Below, in pieces: positions 41,749-50,600 of a DNA stretch of 64,000 bases. The stretch covers positions 1,550,001 through 1,614,000 of the forward strand of contig NZ_CP119785.1 of assembly GCF_029338235.1 (NCBI RefSeq), written 5' to 3'. Every line of letters begins with the position of its first letter. Within the stretch, counting starts at the first letter, position 1. Made by a program: the position numbers and the translations under genes. The notes under the pieces are model-generated. The model did no database searches. It was not told the origin of the DNA and saw only the letters and a program-made list of their open reading frames with translations. Source of the stretch: Haloarcula rara (lineage in GTDB: Archaea; Halobacteriota; Halobacteria; Halobacteriales; Haloarculaceae).

Positions 41749-43635
41749 GTGTCGCTGCCTCCGATTACGCCCGCGATGGCGTTCGTCTTCGCGCTGATAC
41801 TCGCGGCGCTCGTGCTCTTTGCGACCGAGCTCGTCCCCGTCGACGTGACCGCTATCGCCGTGATGGTGGCACTGCTTTCGGTCGAGCCGGTGACGGCCAC
41901 CTTCGTCGACCTGAATCTGCTGGCGGAGCCGCTGTACGTCCTCCACCAGCCCGGGGACGACATCTCGCCGCTGGCCCAGGGACTGTCCGGCTTTGCCTCG
42001 ACGGCGACGATTACCGTTCTCGCCATGTTCATCCTCTCGGACGGCGTCCAGCGGACCGGTATCGTCCAGTTGCTGGGCGCGAAACTCACCTCTCTGACCG
42101 GCGACAGCGAGACGAAACAACTGGGGGCGACAATCGGGCTGGTGGGTCCTATCTCCGGGTTCATCAACAACACCGCCGCGGTCGCTATCCTGCTCCCGAT
42201 GGTGACCGATATCGCGCACGAAGGCAATATTTCGCCGTCGAAGCTGCTCCTGCCACTCTCATATGCCTCGATGTTCGGCGGAATGCTCACGCTCATCGGC
42301 ACCTCGACGAACATCCTCGCCTCGCAGCTGTCGGCGGAGCTGCTGGGCCGTCCCTTCAGTATGTTCGAGTTCACCCAGCTCGGCATCGTCGTCACCATCG
42401 TCGGCACCGTCTACCTGCTGACGGTCGGCCGGTGGCTCGTCCCCGGGCGCATCCAGCCCCGCAAGGACCTCACCGAGGAGTTCGAGATGGCCGACTACCT
42501 CGCCGAGGTCGTCGTCCGCGAGGACTCGCCTATCATCGGCCAGACGGTCCGGGAGGCCCTGGCCGAGACCGACCTCGACGTCGACGTCGTCCAGCTGGTC
42601 CGCGACGGGCGGACTTTCCTCGAACCGCTCGACCAGAAGACGATACGCGCGGGCGACGTCTTCGCCATCCGGACTGACCGGGACACGCTCGTCGAACTGC
42701 TCGACCTGGACGGGCTGGACGTCGTCCCCGACGTCGAGGTCGACGACGACGAGCTCGAACAGGCCAGCGACCAGCAGAACCTCATCGAACTCGTCGTCGC
42801 CCCCGGCTCCGCCCTCGTCGCCGAGACGCTGGTCTCCTCGAACTTCCGCCAGCGCTACGACGCCACGGTGCTTGCGCTGCGGCGCGGCCGCGAACTGTTC
42901 CGCCAGCGGATGGACCGTATCCGGCTGAAGGTCGGGGACACGCTGCTGGTGCAGGCCACCGTCGACTCTATCGACCGCCTCGACGTGAGCCGCGATTTCA
43001 TCGTCGCCCAGGAGGTCGAACGCCCAGACTACCGCAAGTCGAAGATTCCCGTCGCCATCGGCATCGTCGCCGCTGTCGTCGGCGTCGCCGCGCTCACGCA
43101 GGTCCACATCGTCGTCTCCGCGCTCGCCGGCGCGCTCGCGATGGTGCTTTCGGGCTGTCTCCGCCCCCAGGAGCTGTACGACGCCGTCCAGTGGGACGTC
43201 ATCTTCCTGCTGGCTGGCGTCATCCCGCTCGGCATCGCCCTGCAGGAGACCGGCGGCGCCGACCTCATCGCCGACCTGTTCGTGCTGGCCGCGCCCGGCC
43301 TGCCCGCGATTCTGGTGCTCGGACTGATGTACGTCGTCACCGCCCTCCTGACCAACATCATCTCGAACAACGCCTCTGTGGTGTTGATGATTCCCGTCGC
43401 CGTCGAGGCCGCCGGTCAACTGGGCGCTAACGCATTCGCGTTCGTGCTCGCCGTGACCTTCGCCGCCTCGACGGCCTTCATGACGCCCGTGGGGTATCAG
43501 ACCAATCTGCTCGTCTACGGCCCCGGCGGCTACCGCTTTACCGACTACTTGAAGGTCGGCGCGCCGCTGCAGGCGATATTTGCCGTCGTGACGACGCTGG
43601 GCATCGCGTACTTCTGGGGCCTTGCTCCGGCGTGA
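41749..43635 (+). CDS. SLC13/DASS-type anion transporter with two TrkA-C domains
   Basis: A membrane protein of about 628 residues. Hydrophobic helices fill the N-terminal 220 and the last 200 residues. Two RCK/TrkA-C domains sit between (VREDSPIIGQTVREAL... and LVVAPGSALVAETLVSS...), as in sulfate/dicarboxylate permeases of the CitT/YfbS type. The motifs GPISGFINNTAAVAILLP and NIISNNASVVLMIP are the paired SNT-like signatures of the substrate site. GTG at 41749 is taken as start; ATG at 41776 is possible. The anion (sulfate, phosphate or dicarboxylate) is not determined. Confidence 0.88.
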   Translation: MSLPPITPAMAFVFALILAALVLFATELVPVDVTAIAVMVALLSVEPVTATFVDLNLLAEPLYVLHQPGDDISPLAQGLSGFASTATITVLAMFILSDGVQRTGIVQLLGAKLTSLTGDSETKQLGATIGLVGPISGFINNTAAVAILLPMVTDIAHEGNISPSKLLLPLSYASMFGGMLTLIGTSTNILASQLSAELLGRPFSMFEFTQLGIVVTIVGTVYLLTVGRWLVPGRIQPRKDLTEEFEMADYLAEVVVREDSPIIGQTVREALAETDLDVDVVQLVRDGRTFLEPLDQKTIRAGDVFAIRTDRDTLVELLDLDGLDVVPDVEVDDDELEQASDQQNLIELVVAPGSALVAETLVSSNFRQRYDATVLALRRGRELFRQRMDRIRLKVGDTLLVQATVDSIDRLDVSRDFIVAQEVERPDYRKSKIPVAIGIVAAVVGVAALTQVHIVVSALAGALAMVLSGCLRPQELYDAVQWDVIFLLAGVIPLGIALQETGGADLIADLFVLAAPGLPAILVLGLMYVVTALLTNIISNNASVVLMIPVAVEAAGQLGANAFAFVLAVTFAASTAFMTPVGYQTNLLVYGPGGYRFTDYLKVGAPLQAIFAVVTTLGIAYFWGLAPA

Positions 43636-43691
43636 CACGGGCCCGGGCGCAACGAAACCCTTTACTCGGTGACGGGCACAGATTGTGATAC

Positions 43692-43764
43692 GGGATCGTG
43701 GGGTAGCTTGGTAACCTTTGGGCCTTGGGTGCCCATGCCCCTAGTTCAAATCTGGGCGATCCCA
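43692..43764 (+). tRNA. tRNA-Pro (TGG)
   Basis: A complete cloverleaf. The acceptor arm is GGGATCG with CGATCCC, the D arm GGGTAGCTTGGTAACCT, the anticodon stem TGGGC/GCCCA with loop CTTGGGT (anticodon TGG), and the T arm CCTAG-TTCAAAT-CTGGG. The discriminator is A. No intron; CCA not encoded. Accessory-type DNA with a truncated gene follows, so it is a plausible former integration site. Confidence 0.93.
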
Positions 43765-44101
43765 TCCCACTTTTTACGGCGTCGGGTGTCCTCGCGAGCC
43801 TTCGGCTCGCTGCGGGCACCACTCCTTGCAAAAACTTGGGGAAAACTGCCGGACGCTCGTTTCACTCGCGTCCGGTGAAACGCCTCGCTCCGCTCGGCGT
43901 ATGCTTTCCCGTGTGAGCAGGACCATAGATTCGCGAGTTGGCATCGTCCCGGTTCGCTCTTAGCTGCCATCCGACCGCGACTCGAACTTGACCTCCCAAT
44001 TGGACCCACGGACGGGTCCATAGCCCCGTGTACGAACAGTAGCGACTGAGTCTTCTCCCATGCATCGGCCGGCACTCAGTCGTAGATAAATGAGCGTTCA
44101 A
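43765..44101. other. Gene-poor interval after tRNA-Pro
   Basis: No gene is supported in these 337 bases. A small hairpin GCGAGCC-TTC-GGCTCGC lies near 43794-43810 and may end transcription of the tRNA. I found no copy of the tRNA 3' end that would mark an attachment site. Confidence 0.5.
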
Positions 44102-44434
44102 TCACAATCTCATTACCGGGAACAGATACGCCTGCTCGACCAGATGATACGGCCGTCCCTCGTGTCCGCGTCGGTGCGTTCGCACGAACTGCCTCGGAGC
44201 GTAGCCCAGTAGCCGCACGTCGCTCGGACCGACGCGGGTGGCCAGGACGTAGTAGTCCGCACGGAGCCGGTCGTAGGCGTCGACGGTGAGGTCGGGGTCG
44301 GTGCGATGGCAACCGACGGTCTTGACGTCGATAGTGGCGCCGCGATAGCGGAGATCGTCGCCACCGTCGGTGTAGACCACGGGGACGTTAGGCCGCGCGT
44401 AGATGATGTGCCTGCCGAATAGGCGAATACAGGG
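44102..44434 (-). pseudogene. Truncated PD-(D/E)xK nuclease-like gene
   Basis: An open frame without a start lies between the stop of the membrane-protein gene (44435) and its own stop at 44102. Its protein reads VPVVYTDGGDDLRYRGATID then VKTVG, followed by VDAYDRLRADYYVLATRV. The ATIDVKT segment looks like the E/D-x-K part of a PD-(D/E)xK fold, and the whole resembles small nuclease-like proteins seen in haloarchaeal proviruses and integrative elements. The N-terminal third is missing. Probably the remnant of an element integrated at tRNA-Pro. Confidence 0.55.
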
Positions 44435-44737
44435 CTACCGGCCGAGTAGCGTACTCCGGTCGGCGACGTACAGCGAGTACGCGATAATGGTAAATCCGGC
44501 AGCAGTGACGGCGTTTTCAAAAATCAACGACATGACCGTCGAGAAGGCGAACAATTGGTCTGCGAGGCCAGCCAACAATGACCCGAAAGTAATTGTACCG
44601 AAACCGACGGCGAGGTATCTCAGTGCCCGGGAACCTGTCTTCATCGCGGCTTTGGCAGCGAAGTAGGTAATAAGTCCCCCGAGCAGGAGCGTCACAGTTT
44701 TGAGTCCGATGACGATTGGAGAGATTGGGCTGTTCAT
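44435..44737 (-). CDS. Small membrane protein of an HTH-linked pair (DUF7521-like)
   Basis: A 100-residue protein with three hydrophobic helices (VIGLKTVTLLLGGLITYFAA; YLAVGFGTITFGSLLAGLAD; ENAVTAAGFTIIAYSLYV). The start overlaps the stop of the upstream HTH gene by 4 bp (ATGA). Such pairs of a winged-helix regulator and a three-helix protein are common in haloarchaea; the function is unknown. The family name is from memory. Confidence 0.7.
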   Translation of the reverse strand: MNSPISPIVIGLKTVTLLLGGLITYFAAKAAMKTGSRALRYLAVGFGTITFGSLLAGLADQLFAFSTVMSLIFENAVTAAGFTIIAYSLYVADRSTLLGR

Positions 44738-45093
44738 AATTCCTCACGAATACGTGACCACAAGAGCGCTAACCGCTCATCCGCGGACTTTCGAGGGTGC
44801 AACCGCTCGACATCGAAGGCACTTTCTCCCTGAAGTGGAACAAAGATGCCGGTCGTGTTGCGGACATACATAGTGGCATGATGCCCGTCAGTACGCACTT
44901 CCGTCTCCTCGGCCACTAACCCCGCACCACTAAGCTGCTGCAGTTTGCGGTACGTGCTGGTCTGTGGAAGGTCACATATTGCCGCGATATCTTTGGCGGG
45001 CAGTGGCTCCTCGACAGCCGCGAGGATTTCGCGACAGTCGGGGTCCGCTAGCACTTCGAATACAGCTTGGTCGTCGACTTCATCTTCACTCAC
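44734..45093 (-). CDS. ArsR-like winged-helix regulator
   Basis: A 119-residue protein: a helix LADPDCREILAAVEEPLPAK, then the recognition region DIAAICDLPQTSTYRKLQQL, and a wing LVAEETEVRTDGHHATMYVR. It fits ArsR/DUF-type haloarchaeal winged-helix proteins. It is translationally coupled to the membrane protein downstream and divergent from the halocyanin at 45299, which it may control. No metal-binding Cys motif is present. Confidence 0.75.
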   Translation of the reverse strand: MSEDEVDDQAVFEVLADPDCREILAAVEEPLPAKDIAAICDLPQTSTYRKLQQLSGAGLVAEETEVRTDGHHATMYVRNTTGIFVPLQGESAFDVERLHPRKSADERLALLWSRIREEL

Positions 45094-45298
45094 GGGGGCC
45101 TCCTGAGCGCGGCAGTGGACAGTTTCGTTCCAGGTGCTGTCGCTTGTGTCTGGTGAATCTAACGGTCGTGGGAGGGGGGATATGGTGACTACTCGGCTTG
45201 TGCTATTCCACGGATATACTAATTAATACGGTCCGATTTCCAAAATCTGGAAAGTGGTGGAATGTTTTAGCCAGCACCCTGTCCAATTAACTCCCGCA

Positions 45299-46150
45299 AT
45301 GCAACGACCCTCCAACCGTCGCGAATTCCTGCTGGGTACCGCACTAACTGGAATCACTGCTACTGCCGGCTGTCTCTCTGCCGGAACTACATCTGAAGAT
45401 GGGGAGACCCCAACCCCCACACCGGAAAAGACGCCGCCTGAGAACCTTGACACATGGCTTGAGGATGCCAACGGCTACGACGGCGACACACGTCGGTACG
45501 GACCGGCAGAACAGCCCACTATCTATGTGGGCGAGGAGACGGACGCTGGGTTCGCCTTTTCGCCGACAGTTATTGAGATATCACCGAACACAACAGTCGA
45601 GTGGGATTGGACCGGCCACGGCGGCCAACACAACGTCGTTGCGCTAGATGGGACCTTCGACAGTGGGAACTCGAACGCCCAAGCTGGGACGGTCTACGAG
45701 TACTTCTTCGAGGAGACCGGCGAGTACGCGTTCGTCAGTGAACACGATGATGGGATGCGAGGGGCAGTCATCGTCACTGAACCGCCGACGACGGGATACG
45801 AGGCCGTCGATAACTGGATGGCGAACGCTGGCAACTTCGACGGAACGGTCACCGATCGAACCGAGGCCAACACCGCCACTGTACGTGTCGGTGCTGAAGG
45901 CAACGGGGGGACTTTTGCCTTCGATCCGCCTGTCCTCCGTATTAGCACTGGCTCGACCGTCCGGTGGGAGTGGACCGGCGATGGCGGTGGGCACAACGTC
46001 TCATTCGACGAGGCTGACATCGACTCCGGCGAAGTGACGCATGAACCAGATAGCACCTTCGAACACACCTTCGATGAGACGGGGCAGTATCTCTATTCCT
46101 GTCTCCCGCACAAAGGGGTCGGGATGAAAGGCGCTGTCATCGTCGAATAA
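45299..46150 (+). CDS. Two-domain halocyanin lipoprotein, first domain lacking the copper cysteine
   Basis: A 283-residue protein starting MQRPSNRREFLLG with a Tat motif and lipobox TATAGC. Two cupredoxin domains follow. The second has a full set of ligands: His in GGGHNVSF and Cys, His and Met in YSCLPHKGVGM. The first has His in GGQHNVVA, but the loop reads FVSEHDDGM, with no Cys. So only the second domain should bind type 1 copper. A TATA-like region lies around 45211-45231. Probably an exported electron carrier; its accessory location suggests recent gain. Confidence 0.83.
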   Translation: MQRPSNRREFLLGTALTGITATAGCLSAGTTSEDGETPTPTPEKTPPENLDTWLEDANGYDGDTRRYGPAEQPTIYVGEETDAGFAFSPTVIEISPNTTVEWDWTGHGGQHNVVALDGTFDSGNSNAQAGTVYEYFFEETGEYAFVSEHDDGMRGAVIVTEPPTTGYEAVDNWMANAGNFDGTVTDRTEANTATVRVGAEGNGGTFAFDPPVLRISTGSTVRWEWTGDGGGHNVSFDEADIDSGEVTHEPDSTFEHTFDETGQYLYSCLPHKGVGMKGAVIVE

Positions 46151-46503
46151 GCGTCGGCACTGCTCGTTATCGTTATCCTGTATTTCCTGTACTCACGGCA
46201 CCTTCTTCGATTCCATAGTGAATGCCTGGAAGGGCGTGACCGATACAGAGCCTGAGTTATGCTGTAGTTCATGAGCGGAGCGCGTGAATCGTCGCGTCTG
46301 AGCACCCGGCGACTGTCCGGAATACGGCTCAGTCGGTCAGTACTAGCCACCCTGAGGAGGGCCTCCGGCGCGACCGAGATGACCAGTTCCTGACATCGCG
46401 TTGGCGGGTGGGGCGCTCGTCGTCGCCGCCATCGGGCCACAGAGTTGGGCATACAGTATCGGTCTGGGGCTGTTCTACGCTCCTCAGAACCGAACTGAAT
46501 CTT

Positions 46504-46716
46504 CTACGCACGACCTTGCGGATAATCACTGCGCCACTGACACCCGTTCCAGACGGCCTCAACAGAACACCCGTCTCGCGGTACCACAGCCACGGCGCGC
46601 TCGTAGCTATCCCAGTAGTGGGCAGCGCCGTCACCTTTGACACCGATGAACGTCCCGGTTGACTGAGTGAGCAGTTGGCGTGCGGTACGTTCGGGGCGTT
46701 CCCACTTGGGATTCAC
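46504..46716 (-). CDS. Possible small haloarchaeal protein or fragment
   Basis: A possible 70-residue product from GTG 46716: VNPKWERPERTARQLLTQST, then FIGVKGDGAAHYWDSYERAV. This part reads like a real protein and resembles small haloarchaeal proteins I have seen in outline, but the end (CQWRSDYPQGRA) seems cut short. It is the only likely coding remnant in the 657-bp interval 46151-46807; I see nothing else there. Confidence 0.35.
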   Translation of the reverse strand: MNPKWERPERTARQLLTQSTGTFIGVKGDGAAHYWDSYERAVAVVPRDGCSVEAVWNGCQWRSDYPQGRA

Positions 46717-46807
46717 CACCGGTAGCGACGCTAGACCGACAGACCAGCGACCGCCGAAACATATCTTATAGACAACACGTTTCCGACTCCAGCCCCTCGA
46801 CGAGACC

Positions 46808-47374
46808 ATGGTAGACGTCCTCGGCCACCTCGGGATGGCGCTGCTCTGGCTCGCGCCCGTCTGGTACTTCGTCGACCACCGGCGGACCGCGGCGCTGGTC
46901 GTCGCCGGCGGGTTCTGGTTCGGGATGCTCCCGGATATCGACCTCCCGCTTTCGGTCTGGGTCCCCGGGATTCACCATCACGGGGTCCTCCACACGGTGC
47001 TGGCCGCCACGGCATTCGCGGTGCTCCTCGGGCCGCTGGTCGGGCTGGTGTTTGCCCGTATCGGGGAGCGCACGGACCCGACGTGGTTCTACGCGGCGGC
47101 CCAGGAGCGCGCGACAGGCATCGGCGTCATCACCGTCTTCGTCACGGGTGTCGCACACGTCTTCGCCGATATGCTGTCGGCGCCCGACGTCTCGACGCGA
47201 ATCGAACCGCTCTGGCCGGTGGTGAAAGGGCCCGTCGTGATGATGGACGTGCTCTGGTACCAGTCGTGGTGGGCGACCTGGGGGCTGTTCGTCCTCGGCG
47301 TCACGGTCAACGTGGCGGCGTGGTACCTGACCGACGGGCCGGCAGAATCGGCGGTGGGGGCGGCCACCGAGTGA
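46808..47374 (+). CDS. YdjM/DUF457-type membrane metal-dependent hydrolase
   Basis: A 188-residue membrane protein starting MVDVLGHLGMALLWLAP. It has LLPDID-like GMLPDIDLPL, HHHGVLHT and GVAHVFADMLS, the His/Asp pattern of the YdjM family, between four or five hydrophobic helices. Bacterial YdjM is LexA-controlled but its reaction is unclear. It stands alone, followed by a palindromic repeat element and then MCM. Confidence 0.82.
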   Translation: MVDVLGHLGMALLWLAPVWYFVDHRRTAALVVAGGFWFGMLPDIDLPLSVWVPGIHHHGVLHTVLAATAFAVLLGPLVGLVFARIGERTDPTWFYAAAQERATGIGVITVFVTGVAHVFADMLSAPDVSTRIEPLWPVVKGPVVMMDVLWYQSWWATWGLFVLGVTVNVAAWYLTDGPAESAVGAATE

Positions 47375-47456
47375 CTAGCGGGCTGGTGTGCTGCTACGGA
47401 TTCTGCAGCCGTGAGCGGTTGACGATATCGGCGATGTTTCGGTAGGACTGCGAACA

Positions 47457-47511
47457 GCCAGAAAGCCTCCCGTAGCCGGTTGGCCAGCCGGCATGGGTGG
47501 GGCTTTCTGGC
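47457..47511. repeat. Palindromic element related to 34453-34793
   Basis: GCCAGAAAGCC (47457-47467) and GGCTTTCTGGC (47501-47511) are exact inverted arms around CCGGTTGGCCAGCCGG-like sequence. The arms match the outer arms of the larger element at 34453-34793. It sits in the 250-bp gap before MCM and is otherwise uninterpreted. Confidence 0.65.
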
Positions 47512-47625
47512 TCTCAGTAGCAATCGCTGCTAAGCTAACCGCCTCGAAACTCGGACCCACCACACCACTTCCACCACGCTACACGAACCTTCTTACGCGG
47601 GGCCGCACAAACCCTGTACACTCAG

Positions 47626-50600
47626 ATGGCGACTGCCGAGAACACCGAGCTCATCGACCGCTTCGAGGAGTTCTATCGCAACTACTACCGCAACGAGATC
47701 GGTGAGCTCGCCCAGAAGTACCCCAACGACCAGAAGTCGCTGTACATCGACTGGGACGACCTCTACCGCTTCGACCAGGACCTGGCCGACGACTACCGTA
47801 CGAAGCCCAGCCAGCTACAGGAGTTCGCCGAGGAGGCCCTTCGACTGTACGACCTGCCGGTCGACGTCTCGCTGGGCCAGGCCCACGTCCGGGTGCGCAA
47901 TCTCCCCGAGTCCGAGGACATCCGGGAAATCCGCCACGAACACCACGGCAACCTCATCTCCGTGCAGGGCATCGTCCGCAAGGCCACGGACGTGCGGCCG
48001 AAGGTGACCGAGGCGGCCTTCGAGTGCCAGCGCTGTGGTACCCTCTCGCGTATCCCCCAGACCGCCGGCGACTTCCAGGAACCCCACGAGTGCCAGGGCT
48101 GTGAGCGACAGGGCCCCTTCCGGCTCAACACCGACCAGTCGCAGTTCATCGACGCCCAGAAGATTCGGGTCCAGGAGTCACCCGAAGGCCTGCGGGGCGG
48201 GGAGACGCCACAGTCTATCGACATCAACGTCGAGGACGACATCACCGGCACGGTGACCGCGGGCGACCACGTCCGCGCGACCGGCATCCTCAAGCTCGAC
48301 CAGCAGGGGAGCGACCAGGACAAGTCCCCGATGTTCGACATCTACATGGACGGTGTCAGCATCGTCATCGAGGACGAGCAGTTCGAGGACATGGACATCA
48401 CCGACGCCGACAAGAAAGAAATCGTCGAGCTCTCCAACGAGTCCGACATCTACGACCAGATGGTCGGGGCCATCGCGCCCTCCATCTACGGCTACGAGAA
48501 GGAGAAGCTCGCGATGATGCTCCAGCTGTTCTCCGGGGTGACAAAGGAGCTTCCTGACGGCTCGCGTATACGTGGGGACCTCCATATGCTCCTGATAGGG
48601 GACCCGGGTACGGGGAAATGCGTCAGTGGAGATACTCGGGTAACGCTGGCCGACGGCCGAGACGTGCCGATTCAAGATATCGTCGAATCGAACCTCGATG
48701 AGCCAAAACCGGTCGACGACGGCGTGTGGGACGCCGTCGACTTCGAGGTTCCATCGCTTCAAGACGACGGGACGATTGCCACACAGCGGGCGACGAAAGT
48801 CTGGAAACGCGAAGCGCCCGACCAGCTGTACCGGATTCGGACCGCGACCGGCCGAGAGGTCGAGGTTACACCGTCGCATCCGCTGTTCGTGCAGTCTGGT
48901 GGGCGTTTCAGCGCTGTCAAAGCGAGCGAATTGCGCGAAGGTGATTCGGTAGCAACCGCCCCAAGTGAGACCGTAGCTTCGTCAAAACCGTCGGTCGCTG
49001 CCGATGGCGGAACAGTTGTTGCAGACTGCGACCGTATCGAATCTATCGAACCGGTCGAACCGGATGAGGAGTGGGTCTACGACCTCGAAATAGAAGGCAC
49101 GCACAACTACGTCTCGAACGGCGTCGTCTCGCACAACTCGCAGATGTTGTCATACATCGAACAAATCGCGCCCCGTTCCGTCTACACCTCGGGCAAGGGC
49201 TCTTCGAGCGCGGGTCTGTGCGTGACCGGTGACACCCGAATTCATACCGAAGATGGGTTCCGCAAGATACGCGACCTCGCGGTAGAGGCACATCCCGAAC
49301 CGGTCGCCGAAGAGGCACGCGCACCGAAGAGTATTGGGCTACAGACATTCGACCGGGAGTCGGGTTCAGTTACCGAGCGCCAGTCCTCACACGTCTGGCG
49401 AATGCCGAAAAAACCATGCTGGAACATCGAAACTGCTCACGGAAAGTCGCTTACGGCTTCCGAGAACACGCCGGTGCTGACGTGTGGTGAGGACGGACTG
49501 GTGTGGGTCACGGTAGCCGACCTCGAACCGGGACAGCACGTCGCCGTTCCGAAATACGGGGAATTCGACCGAGAAGAAGTATCTGTCCGGGAATTCCTGG
49601 AACTTACGACCGAGAAAGTCAAACTCGCCGACGCGTCGGTCGAACGACTTCGAGAGGCGCTTTGTGACCGATTCGGGCACTTGCGAGCCGCTGCGTCGGC
49701 TCTCGACCTTTCGGAAGACTTCATTTATGACTCTCTCAGAAACCGCCACGTCCCGCTCTCGAAGCTCGATACGATTCTGGATGCCGTCGAGCTGTCCCGC
49801 ACGGATGTCGATTTCGACCGGCTCATGGTCCGCCACGGCGACAGTATAGCCGTCCCTGAGACGTTCGATGACGACCTGATGTACTTGCTCGGTCTCGTCT
49901 TCGGCGATGGCGACATCTCGCTGGATCGGCGTGGCGGCAACCGTGGCATGGTTCGAATCTCTAACGGAGACGAGGAACTCTTAGAGCGTGCACAGGATAT
50001 CTTCGCCGCGAAATTCGACAAGCGGCCCGATATCGAGCGTCAAGAGGGTCGTGTCTCCTGTATCCGAGTCGGCAGTGCGACTATCGCACGGCTCTTTTCG
50101 AACGCTGGGATGGAGACGCCGAAAGCCGATCTCCAACTGGCACCCGAACTGACGACTGCGGCGCACGCAGATGCCTTCGTTCGCGGACTGATGGACGCTG
50201 ACGGCTCCGTCTCTGTCCGCGAAAACGGCGGTTCGAGCGTTCTCACCTCCACCATCAGCGAGACGCTGGCCGAACAGTTGCAGTTGATTCTGGAAACGTA
50301 TGGCATCCGCGCACGTCGTCGTGAACGCGACCGCCGCGGGACGTACGAGCTCGACGACGGGCAAACCATCGAGTCCAAACACGTCCAACACTTTGTCGAA
50401 TTATACGGAGCCGATATCGACCGGTACGCAGTGGAGATAGGGTTCGATATCGAGGCAAAGCAGCGCGCGCTACAGCAGATTACTGCTGATGTGGCCCGTC
50501 GCGGGGAGACGGTCCCGGTCGGTTCGGCGCTGATGGCGACCGACGGGGCTGGCGGTGAGTACCACTCGAATATCTCTCGCGGCGACAATCCTGGGCGGGA

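Noticed and set aside
39948..42677. Single 909-residue plus-strand gene
   Set aside because: After 41196 it turns into Arg/Pro noise and runs over the SLC13 transporter in the wrong frame.
42259..43638. Long minus-strand open frame opposite the SLC13 gene
   Set aside because: High-GC haloarchaeal genes commonly leave open antisense frames. This one is low-complexity (Asp/Gly/His/Gln) while the plus strand has clear membrane helices.
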